This document shows positions 1 to 7,036 of a DNA stretch of 11,772 nucleotides, piece by piece (position 1 is the first letter of the stretch; every line of letters begins with the position of its first letter). The notes under the pieces are model-generated. The model was not told the DNA's origin. It saw nothing but the letters and a program-made list of their open reading frames with translations, and made no database searches. Location of the stretch: NCBI RefSeq assembly GCF_009829985.1, contig NZ_SZZU01000006.1, positions 1-11,772 of the forward strand. The letters are read 5' to 3'. This stretch comes from Pantoea sp. Aalb. Its GTDB lineage: Bacteria; Pseudomonadota; Gammaproteobacteria; Enterobacterales; Enterobacteriaceae. The position numbers and the translations under genes are program-made.

Positions 1-127
1 AACTTTATTTAAATATAAAAAACATAATCTATATACCTAAAATAAGTAATTCTATCCATTTAAATAAAAATATTACTATATGAATAATAAATAATTGAAT
101 ATTACTCATTCAATTTATTTTTAAAAA
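1..127. repeat. Terminal direct repeat, left copy (circular-contig overlap)
   Basis: These 127 bases are identical to 11646-11772 at the other end of the window. The simplest reading is that the molecule is circular and the assembly repeats one overlap length at its ends; 127 is also a common de Bruijn k-mer size, which fits an assembly overlap rather than a biological repeat. The stretch is very AT-rich and non-coding. It contains a short dyad, AATTGAAT / ATTCAATT (93-100 and 108-115, 7-nt spacer). It forms part of the AT-rich side of the replication origin and lies just downstream of the UbiD-family gene. Confidence 0.95.
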
Positions 128-197
128 TTTAAAACTTTTAATTATTAATTTATTAAAATAAATAAAAACACTTTTTCATTTATTAAAATAAATTAAA
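128..197. other. AT-rich spacer downstream of the UbiD-family gene
   Basis: This non-coding stretch consists almost only of A and T. It holds a 16-bp direct repeat (ATTTATTAAAATAAAT at 148-163 and 178-193, 30 bp apart). No convincing hairpin followed by a T-run is seen on the minus strand, so the end of the decarboxylase transcript is not obvious. Together with 1-127 it may be the easily melted part of the origin; that is inference. Confidence 0.4.
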
Positions 198-1739
198 TTA
201 TTTATTATATAGACTAGGAGCCCATAATTTAGGATCAACATCATCAAATTGAGCTCTTATAAATTTATTCTTCATCTTCCAGGGTACTGTACAATCAAAT
301 ATTGTTTTACAAGTACTACCTTTGATAGAAAGGTATGGATTATAATCAGGAGATTGTGAAGGATCTAATATATGTCCTGTTATATTAGGTAAAAATATAG
401 TATCTATATTTGATTGATAACGTGTCTGCATTGCCCACATAACATCATTAGTATCGAAAATATCTACATCCTCATCAACAATTATTATATTTTTTAATTC
501 TCGATAAATAGCAAAAGCATTTATTGCTGCCTGTTTTACATTACAATCATCAGATAAACTTAACTTTTTAACTTGAAGTATAGCAAGAAGCTTACCTCCC
601 CCAGCACTATGTGCATATACATTTTGTAATAATCCTGGTAAAGCCTCTTCAATAGCAATATAGATACTAGCTTCAGTAGGTAAACCAGCCAAATTAACGT
701 GTTCTTCTCCAGGACCTACTAATGTCTGTAAAATAGGATTTTTACGAGTTGTAATAGCTTTAACTTTAATTACTGGAAGAGATGTATTTGCATTCCCGTG
801 GTAACCAGAGAATTCAGGCATTGCTTTACCAGTATGAGTATGCTGATCTTCAGCTATTCTTATATAAGGTAATATTTCTCCTTCAATAACAACTTCTGAT
901 TTAGATATACAATACTCATTTATAGAAATACATTTTGTTAATTCAATTGGTTTAGCTCTTAATCCACCTGCAATAGAAAGTTCATTAAATCCAAAAGGTG
1001 TAGTAGGTGCTTCAAAACTTGCACTAATATAAATAGCAGGATCTAAGCCCATATTAATAGAAATAGGTAACGATCTACCTAGAGCTTCAGCTCTTTTCCT
1101 AAAATCATCAATATGCCTATTTGGGGCAAAAAAAATAGATAGTTCATCCTTTCCTTGAACACAAAGCCTATGTATAGTCACGTCTGATTTATTTTTATCT
1201 ATAGGATCTGACCCAAGTATTAATCCCATACAAAAAAATGGTCCTGCATCTTCACGAGTATTTGTAGGAGCTGGCAATATTTTACGTAAATCAAAATCTA
1301 CATTATTTGCCTTATAGACTATCTCTTGACATGGAGCTTTTTTATGACTAGTAATTATAGGAGGAATAAAATATCGCTTAGCAGAGGCCAGTTGCTTACC
1401 TAATTCTTGCTCTGATGCACCTAATAACAAACTAACACGTCGTCGCGATGCTAACATCCCAACTAAAATACGTGATGTAGGATAGCCTTCAATCTTATTA
1501 AACATCATTGCAGGTCCAATCTGAGTAGGTCTTATTACTGTACCGCCAGCACCAATTATTTTATAAATACCTGCTAATTGAGCATGTATGTTTACAGGTA
1601 AATCTGTCGAAATATATTCATTAGAATATTTTTTCAAATATGCTATAGCACTTCTAAGATCATCGATAGGAGGTATAGCCCATCCTAAAGGATGTATTTC
1701 ATCTTTATTAATTAAAATATTTTGTTTATTATTTTGCAT
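198..1739 (-). CDS. UbiD-family prenyl-FMN-dependent hydroxyarylic acid decarboxylase (AroY/LpdC type)
   Basis: The 513-aa protein belongs to the UbiD family: non-oxidative, reversible decarboxylases that use prenylated FMN and a divalent metal. The sequence follows the protocatechuate/gallate decarboxylase branch (AroY of Klebsiella, LpdC of Lactobacillus, recalled from memory) rather than ubiquinone-pathway UbiD. Shared blocks include IGAGGTV and RPTQIGPAMMFN near the N-terminus, PAPTNTREDAGPFF, the metal/cofactor segment SDVTIHRLCVQGKDEL, INMGLDPAIY, the VVIEGEI segment, THTGKAMPEF with the likely catalytic glutamate, LVGPGEEHVNLAGLPTEAS, and KTIFDCTVPW near the C-terminus. Length is normal for the clade (about 490-510 aa). 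Expected reaction: protocatechuate to catechol, or gallate to pyrogallol; the true substrate cannot be read from sequence. It needs a UbiX-type flavin prenyltransferase, absent from this plasmid. The ATG at 1739 has only a weak A-rich ribosome site (AAAGAAAA). It stands alone, separated from astE by 397 bp. Confidence 0.9.
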   Translation of the reverse strand: MQNNKQNILINKDEIHPLGWAIPPIDDLRSAIAYLKKYSNEYISTDLPVNIHAQLAGIYKIIGAGGTVIRPTQIGPAMMFNKIEGYPTSRILVGMLASRRRVSLLLGASEQELGKQLASAKRYFIPPIITSHKKAPCQEIVYKANNVDFDLRKILPAPTNTREDAGPFFCMGLILGSDPIDKNKSDVTIHRLCVQGKDELSIFFAPNRHIDDFRKRAEALGRSLPISINMGLDPAIYISASFEAPTTPFGFNELSIAGGLRAKPIELTKCISINEYCISKSEVVIEGEILPYIRIAEDQHTHTGKAMPEFSGYHGNANTSLPVIKVKAITTRKNPILQTLVGPGEEHVNLAGLPTEASIYIAIEEALPGLLQNVYAHSAGGGKLLAILQVKKLSLSDDCNVKQAAINAFAIYRELKNIIIVDEDVDIFDTNDVMWAMQTRYQSNIDTIFLPNITGHILDPSQSPDYNPYLSIKGSTCKTIFDCTVPWKMKNKFIRAQFDDVDPKLWAPSLYNK

Positions 1740-1865
1740 ATCTTATTTTCTTTTTAATTTATATTAAAAAATATTATTTTAAATTTAATTTATTTATTAA
1801 ATTAATTCATAATTGATAACTATTAGATTGATTTAATGAAAAATTTAGTATTACATACTTAAAAA

Positions 1866-1889
1866 ATAATTTTGATTAATCAAAATTAT
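1866..1889. promoter_or_regulatory. 24-bp perfect palindrome, possible operator
   Basis: The two 12-base halves (ATAATTTTGATT / AATCAAAATTAT) are exact reverse complements with no spacer. It lies 127 bp upstream of the decarboxylase start, in its likely promoter region. A dimeric regulator site is possible, but no regulator gene is on the plasmid, and in such AT-rich DNA a palindrome may arise by chance or act only as a hairpin. The central TTGATTAATCAA keeps G and C at matching positions, which makes it slightly more than A/T noise. Confidence 0.35.
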
Positions 1890-2010
1890 AAGTTTGAATT
1901 TAAAGAAGATAATAAAAATATAAAAATATAAAAATATAAAATACTATGATAATTTATTTGGTAAATTTAAAAAATAAAAATTCAAGTAAAAAATAAAATT
2001 TTAATCATTA

Positions 2011-2038
2011 TTATCTAATATATAAATATATTAGATAA
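2011..2038 (-). terminator. Hairpin downstream of astE, possible ast operon terminator
   Basis: Arms TTATCTAATATAT (2011-2023) and ATATATTAGATAA (2026-2038) pair perfectly over 13 bp with a two-base loop, about 100 bp past the astE stop. Read on the minus strand the stem is followed by TAATGATT and then A/T-rich sequence, not an immediate T-run. This makes it a weak intrinsic terminator or an RNA 3'-end stabilising stem. Confidence 0.4.
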
Positions 2039-2136
2039 ATATTCTATAACTAGGCTGATTTATTTAGAATAATTCATTACTAACCTTATAATAAAAACTC
2101 GATAAATTTAAATTATGAATTTAATAAGTTATATTT

Positions 2137-3138
2137 TTATAAAGTGAAGTATGGTATAGTAGTAGATCTTAAAAGTAGGCAAGCTCGTAAACCAAAAGCA
2201 ACATCTGAGTTAGGAAAAAGAATCCACGGCGCATCATTATTAATTCGCCAAATATGATTATCATCATATGCAATAATATATCCAGGTTTTAATTGAGTAA
2301 AATTTTTGATTTCTGGTTTTAAATTTAATCTAAAATTATCTTTAGTTTTAATAATACTTTCTACAACTAAAAACCACCTAATTATTTTTTTTATTTCTTT
2401 TATAAAATTATCACCAGAAATTAATGACTTTATTGCAAATTCTATTGATTGAAAAAGTGTTAGGTTATTTAAACCAAATGATTTAGCTTTACCTAATTCA
2501 ATTGTACAACTTTGAACCCCAAAATGTTTACTAAGATAATAACTAAAAGTTCCATTAGGAGAATTATGTTGCACTATAGCATTTAATTTACAAGAAAATA
2601 ATAATTCAAAAAAACTTTTATTATATGAATTAGCATTGTGTGGAAGTAAAGCAAACTGTTTGAAATATGAATCACGAATAGTTGTATGCATATCAAGGTG
2701 ATAACATGGTATATTATCATATAATGAAATATTATCCAAAAATTTTTGAACAGCTTCTTTAAGAAGATTAACACATTGCACTTCATTTATTGATTTTTCT
2801 AATTTTTCATATTGATTATGATTAAAAAACAAACGATTCATATCGCTATGTATGTAACGTTTACCTAATTTAATAGCAGGTAAATTACCAAATATAATAA
2901 GTAATGCACAATTGAGTCTTTGTGTATTTTTACTAAGCGATGCTATTAATCTAGCAAGTAATTCAATTGGAGCTGTTTCATTTCCATGAATGCCAGCTGA
3001 TAAAATGACAGCTTTCTTAAACCCTACACTTGGTAGTAACTGTAAAATACCTTCCCCTAAATAACTAACTTTTATTTCTATTGGAAAAGAAATCTTACTT
3101 AATTGTAAATTAAGTAATTTTTTTAAAATTTTATTCAT
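2137..3138 (-). CDS. astE: Succinylglutamate desuccinylase (AstE)
   Basis: AstE is the last enzyme of the arginine succinyltransferase (AST) pathway: a zinc hydrolase splitting N-succinylglutamate into glutamate and succinate. The 333-aa protein has the aspartoacylase/AstE signature AGIHGNETAP with zinc ligands His51 and Glu54. It also has GKRYIHSDMNR (about 93-102), HLDMHT (147-152) holding the third zinc-binding His, and TIELGKA with the likely catalytic Glu214. The C-terminal ILFPN...FGLRA block is also typical. E. coli AstE is 322 aa. An in-frame ATG at 3177 would add 13 residues and overlap astB by 29 bp. I prefer the ATG at 3138, because AAGAAGG lies a few bases upstream and the protein then starts close to the family N-terminus, leaving a 10-bp gap after astB. 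Last gene of the astCADBE operon. Confidence 0.95.
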   Translation of the reverse strand: MNKILKKLLNLQLSKISFPIEIKVSYLGEGILQLLPSVGFKKAVILSAGIHGNETAPIELLARLIASLSKNTQRLNCALLIIFGNLPAIKLGKRYIHSDMNRLFFNHNQYEKLEKSINEVQCVNLLKEAVQKFLDNISLYDNIPCYHLDMHTTIRDSYFKQFALLPHNANSYNKSFFELLFSCKLNAIVQHNSPNGTFSYYLSKHFGVQSCTIELGKAKSFGLNNLTLFQSIEFAIKSLISGDNFIKEIKKIIRWFLVVESIIKTKDNFRLNLKPEIKNFTQLKPGYIIAYDDNHIWRINNDAPWILFPNSDVAFGLRACLLLRSTTIPYFTL

Positions 3139-3148
3139 TTTTCCTTCT

Positions 3149-4492
3149 TTAACATTGAAAATCATAAATATTACCAAGCATTAAAATTTGTGTTAATTCA
3201 TCTAAAGCTTCATAACTTTCTTTTAATAACTGAAGATCAAAAAAATCATTACTATGTAAACGATCACGATAGTATTTTTGTACCCATTGAGTAAGTTGTT
3301 GATATCGATCTTCTGTAAGTAAGCTACCGCTATTTACTGCAGCTAATTCATTTTTATTTAATACTACTCGCAATCGCAAACAGGCAGGACCTCCTCCATT
3401 TCTCATACTTTCTTGTAAATCAAATGGTTGAATTTCATTAATTGGACACGATGGATCTTTAGTTAAATTAATTAAATAATTCCATACATTTTTATATTGT
3501 TGACATTCTTCTGGAATGACAATCATCATTTTTCCATCTTGCTTCGTTAACAATTGGCTATTAAATAAATAAGAATCTATAGCATCTTTTATTTTTATTT
3601 CACGATCTGGAACTTCAATATTAATAAAAGAAAACCCTAATACCTTACTTTTATCTTTTATTTTTTTTAATAATTTCTCTTGTTCAAGAAAAGAATATTG
3701 ATGATGAAAAAATATATTTTGATTGCTTACTGAAATAACATCATTATGAAAGACTCCATAATCAATAATAATAGGATTTTGTTGAGCAAATATAGTATAT
3801 TTTAAATTAAGTTGATGTAAACGAGATACTGCTTCACAGGCTTCTAATGTTTGACGTGCTGGATAAAATTGTGGTTCAATTCCTTTGGTAAAAGCTTTAC
3901 GACCATATACAAAAAGTTGAATTCCTTGATGAGTATATTCGCTACAAAAACGATTATGATTTGCAGCACCTTCATCAGAAAAGTCACTTTGCTGTATTAA
4001 AGAATTATGATGGACAAAATAAGAATTATTATTAAAAGTAGCACGTAAAATAGCAGCTGTTACTGGTGCTTCTAATGAACGATGTAGTTTATTATTAAGG
4101 TTTGCTACTGTAAAATGTATTTTACCATCTGCACTATCTGCAGATGGCGATACAGTTGCCGCATTTGCAGCCCACATAGATGATGCAGAACTCAGTGCTG
4201 AAAGTAAATGGGGAGATACTTTTGAAGCATATTGTAAAATTTGCGCATCGTTACCTATGAATCCTAATTCACGTAATGCATTAATATTGGGTCTTGGTTG
4301 TGGCGGTAAAATCCCTTGAATAAACCCTCTATCAGCGAGTAACTTCATTTTTTTTAGCCCTTGCAAAGCAGCTTTTTTAGGATTCGATAATTCATTGCGA
4401 TTGTATAATGATGCTTTATTGCCTAAAGATAAACCAGCATAGTGATGAGTGGGCCCAACTAGTCCATCAAAGTTTGCTTCAAAATTTAACAT
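3149..4492 (-). CDS. astB: N-succinylarginine dihydrolase (AstB)
   Basis: AstB is the second AST step: it hydrolyses N2-succinylarginine to N2-succinylornithine, two ammonia and CO2, and is the main ammonia-releasing step of the pathway. The protein is 447 aa, the same length as E. coli AstB as I recall it. Visible landmarks are NFDGLVGPTHHYAGLS at the N-terminus, SSASSMWAANAATVSPSAD (about 101-119), and TVANLNNKLHRSLEAP (128-143). The catalytic triad of this amidinotransferase-fold family is present: Glu174 in DEGAANHN, His249 in VFHNDV, and Cys371 in GGGPACLRLRVVL. The start is preceded by a modest GAGG site (4498-4501). It lies 25 bp after astD and 10 bp before the preferred astE start, so it is translated from the same transcript. 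Intact; no unusual features. Confidence 0.97.
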   Translation of the reverse strand: MLNFEANFDGLVGPTHHYAGLSLGNKASLYNRNELSNPKKAALQGLKKMKLLADRGFIQGILPPQPRPNINALRELGFIGNDAQILQYASKVSPHLLSALSSASSMWAANAATVSPSADSADGKIHFTVANLNNKLHRSLEAPVTAAILRATFNNNSYFVHHNSLIQQSDFSDEGAANHNRFCSEYTHQGIQLFVYGRKAFTKGIEPQFYPARQTLEACEAVSRLHQLNLKYTIFAQQNPIIIDYGVFHNDVISVSNQNIFFHHQYSFLEQEKLLKKIKDKSKVLGFSFINIEVPDREIKIKDAIDSYLFNSQLLTKQDGKMMIVIPEECQQYKNVWNYLINLTKDPSCPINEIQPFDLQESMRNGGGPACLRLRVVLNKNELAAVNSGSLLTEDRYQQLTQWVQKYYRDRLHSNDFFDLQLLKESYEALDELTQILMLGNIYDFQC

Positions 4493-4517
4493 AAAAGCCT
4501 CAATTACTATTTAATCA

Positions 4518-5984
4518 TTAAAAAGGTAAACCTGGTGAAGGAATTGATGGTAATGTTAATGATTCACTTATAAGTGAAGCCATAGGCCAAGCACAGTAAT
4601 CAGCTGCATAGTAAGCTGATGGACGATGATTACCAGATGCTCCAATACCTCCAAAAGGAGCTTTACTAGATGCACCAGTCAAAGGTTTATTCCAGTTAAC
4701 TATACCTGCACGCCCTTCATTACTTAAACGATTAAAAAGTGATAAATCTGGTGAAATTAAGCCTATAGCTAATCCATAACGCGTAGAATTAGCTATATGT
4801 ATTGCTTCGTCAAAATCTTTATAACGAATAATAGTTAATAATGGACCAAAGTATTCTTCATCTGGAATATTTATTCCAGTGACATCAATTATTCCTGGTG
4901 TTAATATTGTAGACATATTATAGGGTTGAGTCATTTCTAATAAACTGATTGCTCCTAGTGATACAAGATTTTGCTGTGTTTTAAGTAACAAATTTACTGA
5001 TTCTAGAGAAATAACACCACCCATGAATGGTTGTGGTTCTTGATTCCACTTACCTATTTGTATTTGTTTGGTTACTTCGATTAGTCTACTTATTAATATA
5101 TCTCCTGATGAACCAGATTTAACTAATAATCTTCTAGCGCAGGTACATCTTTGTCCTGCAGAAATAAAAGCTGATTGAATTATAAGTTGAATAGCTGCAT
5201 TACAATTAGAATAGCTATCTACAATTAAAGCGTTATTTCCTCCCATCTCTAGTGCAAGTATTTTTTCTGGTTGCCCTGCTAACATACGATGAAAATACAA
5301 TCCTGTTGCCGCACTACCAGTAAATAGTACACCGTTAATATAAGGATTTTCTAATAATATTTTACCTGTTTCTTTTCCACCTTGAATTAAATTTAATACT
5401 CCATTCATAAGATTTGCTTTTTGCCATATACGTACTGTCATTTCTGCGGTAGCAGGAGCAAACTCGCTAGGTTTAAATATCAATGTATTGCCAGCAATAA
5501 GAGCAGGAATAATATGTCCATTAGGTAAATGACCGGGAAAATTATATGGACCAAACACAGCCATTACTCCATGAGGTTTATGACGTAATAGAGCTTTCCC
5601 ATCTTGTAATATTGTTTCACTAAAACCAGTTCTATTAATCCATGCCTCTTTAGATATATCTGCTTTATTAATCATTGATTGTACTTCTATGCGTGATTCC
5701 CATAAAGGTTTACTAGTTTCTTGAGAAATGATTTGAGCCAGTTGTTCTCTATGGCTGTCTAAACAAGATGCAAATCGTTTAATACTATCGAGTCGTTCAT
5801 TGAATGTATAATTAGACCAAGAATAAAATGCATGGTGTGCTGCAAGGCAAGCTATTTGTACTTCTTTGATATTAGCACTTTTTGCTTTCCAATAGACATG
5901 TTGATCTTCAGGAGATAATTTAGTTAAATATGATCCACTACCTAAAAGCCATTGACCTGAAATAAAATGTGCACGATGACTCAT
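4518..5984 (-). CDS. astD: N-succinylglutamate 5-semialdehyde dehydrogenase (AstD)
   Basis: AstD is the fourth AST step: NAD-dependent oxidation of N-succinylglutamate 5-semialdehyde to N-succinylglutamate, in the cytoplasm. The 488-aa protein is an aldehyde dehydrogenase superfamily member. It shows FGPYNFPGHLPNGH (about 144-157), the cofactor-side KPSE (171-174), the Rossmann-type FTGSAATG (221-228), general base Glu246 in LEMGGNN, and nucleophile Cys280 in AGQRCTCARR. Further on are VPDEEYFGPLL-like and NWNKPLTGASSKAPFGGIG-type blocks and the AstD-specific ending ASGNHRPSAYYAADYCAWPMAS. E. coli AstD is 492 aa. An AGGA site (5994-5997) sits 9 bp before the ATG and overlaps the end of astA, whose stop is only 11 bp upstream; this suggests translational coupling. 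Confidence 0.97.
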   Translation of the reverse strand: MSHRAHFISGQWLLGSGSYLTKLSPEDQHVYWKAKSANIKEVQIACLAAHHAFYSWSNYTFNERLDSIKRFASCLDSHREQLAQIISQETSKPLWESRIEVQSMINKADISKEAWINRTGFSETILQDGKALLRHKPHGVMAVFGPYNFPGHLPNGHIIPALIAGNTLIFKPSEFAPATAEMTVRIWQKANLMNGVLNLIQGGKETGKILLENPYINGVLFTGSAATGLYFHRMLAGQPEKILALEMGGNNALIVDSYSNCNAAIQLIIQSAFISAGQRCTCARRLLVKSGSSGDILISRLIEVTKQIQIGKWNQEPQPFMGGVISLESVNLLLKTQQNLVSLGAISLLEMTQPYNMSTILTPGIIDVTGINIPDEEYFGPLLTIIRYKDFDEAIHIANSTRYGLAIGLISPDLSLFNRLSNEGRAGIVNWNKPLTGASSKAPFGGIGASGNHRPSAYYAADYCAWPMASLISESLTLPSIPSPGLPF

Positions 5985-5995
5985 ATTATGATGTC

Positions 5996-7021
5996 CTATG
6001 GATATAGTGTAATAACACGAATTTTATCATTTTCATTAACACGTAAATATTTACGTTGAATATCATTTAACTTGATCATACTTTTATTATCTTCTGTCTT
6101 TAGTAAAATTGCAGAAAAATCTTTAAAACGATCATTGGATACTATCGATATACATGGAATATTTATAGAATTTAGTATATTATATATTTTATTAACAGTT
6201 ACTATTTGACTATCACGAATAGTTCTTATCATATTGGTTTCTGCTTCTAGAACTGGGCCAGCATCAAAAATATCGATGGTTCCATTCCAACTAAAGCCTT
6301 CTTTTTCTAAAATAGAACGAGCAGGAACAGTATGAGGATGTACCTTTCCAATAGCTTGTTGAGCAAGTATAGGTAAAAGTGATACATAAATTGGGTATAA
6401 AGGCATTAGTTCTGCAATAAATGTTTTCATTCCAATTCCTGTCAATTTATCAGCTTCTGCAAAAGGAATATCAAAAAAATGATAACCTAAGGCATCCCAA
6501 AATGGAGATCTTCCTTGATTATCTATTATACCTCTCATTTCAGCAAAAATATGAGATGAAAAGATATGAGGATGTGCTGCAATAAATAAAAATCTAGCCT
6601 TTGATAAAAGTAGCCCATTACGATTTTTTTGATATCTTGGATCAAGAAATAATGTACAAAGCTCACTATGTCCAGTTTGATCATAATTAAGCGTTAAAAG
6701 TTCTATATTTTTATATACATTAAGTTGACGAGAAGCTCTAACTATACGTTGAATTCGAAAATTATAAAATGGTTCATCTAATCCAACCGCTGCTTCTATA
6801 GCACTAACTCCTACTACACGTTTTATTAAAAGATCTTCTAGTACAAATAAAAAACGTTGTTGTGAGCGAGGTAAATTTCCACTAAAAGAGGCAATACTAT
6901 TGTTAATTTTAGTTTTTAAATAAGAAACATTATAAGGTAAAGATGTAAGCCCAATTCCAGCTCTAGCAGCAAGGTCAATAATATCTGAAAGATCTCTTTC
7001 TTGAACAGGACGAAACAACAT
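5996..7021 (-). CDS. astA: Arginine N-succinyltransferase (AstA)
   Basis: AstA is the entry enzyme of the AST pathway: it transfers succinate from succinyl-CoA to the alpha-amino group of arginine. The 341-aa protein is a GNAT-fold AstA-family member (E. coli about 344 aa). It has the N-terminal FRPVQERDL, GLTSLP (24-29), AIEAAVGLDEPFYNFR (74-89), SELCTLFLDP (119-128), GLLLSKARF (136-144), AEMRGIID...SPFW (160-175), FIAELMP (201-207), and GKVHPHT containing His228, the counterpart of the proposed active-site His in E. coli, then EKEGF and IDIFDAGP. Ribosome site AGGAG (7029-7033) lies 7 bp before the ATG in the 15-bp gap after astC. The stop is 11 bp from the astD start. Second gene of the operon and apparently complete. 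Confidence 0.97.
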   Translation of the reverse strand: MLFRPVQERDLSDIIDLAARAGIGLTSLPYNVSYLKTKINNSIASFSGNLPRSQQRFLFVLEDLLIKRVVGVSAIEAAVGLDEPFYNFRIQRIVRASRQLNVYKNIELLTLNYDQTGHSELCTLFLDPRYQKNRNGLLLSKARFLFIAAHPHIFSSHIFAEMRGIIDNQGRSPFWDALGYHFFDIPFAEADKLTGIGMKTFIAELMPLYPIYVSLLPILAQQAIGKVHPHTVPARSILEKEGFSWNGTIDIFDAGPVLEAETNMIRTIRDSQIVTVNKIYNILNSINIPCISIVSNDRFKDFSAILLKTEDNKSMIKLNDIQRKYLRVNENDKIRVITLYP

Positions 7022-7036
7022 ACAGTATCTCCTGTT

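Larger units (their letters stand above)
1740..2136. other. AT-rich intergenic region between astE and the UbiD-family gene
   Basis: This 397-bp gene-free spacer must hold the end of the ast transcript and the start of the decarboxylase transcript, both on the minus strand. Visible structure: a 24-bp perfect palindrome (1866-1889), a perfect 13-bp-arm hairpin (2011-2038), and an 8-bp tandem repeat AAAAATAT in three full copies plus a partial one (1914-1943). No coding remnant is recognisable, and I see no promoter close to the TTGACA/TATAAT consensus. It could be the scar of an insertion or a degraded gene, but nothing in the bases shows which. Confidence 0.6.

Noticed and set aside
93..115. 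AATTGAAT / ATTCAATT dyad as an ArgR box
   Set aside because: ArgR half-sites should be separated by four A/T bases; here the spacer is seven bases containing ACTC, and the site is far from the ast promoter.
198..1739. Aspartate instead of the usual metal-ligand asparagine (DVTIHR segment) and no EGPFGE motif in the UbiD-family protein
   Set aside because: AroY and LpdC, as I recall them, have the same DVTIHR and GxAMPEF forms, so these are traits of this clade, not signs of inactivation.
1914..1943. AAAAATAT tandem repeats as a functional element
   Set aside because: Slippage products of this kind are expected in A/T-only spacers; no link to a gene or site is visible.
1740..2136. Decayed gene between astE and the decarboxylase
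   Set aside because: No frame gives recognisable protein fragments and the bases are nearly all A/T; a remnant cannot be supported.
2583..2786. A 67-codon open frame on the minus strand inside astE
   Set aside because: It lies wholly within astE in another frame, has no ribosome site of note and is a low-complexity I/F/L/N translation; it is a shadow of the real gene.
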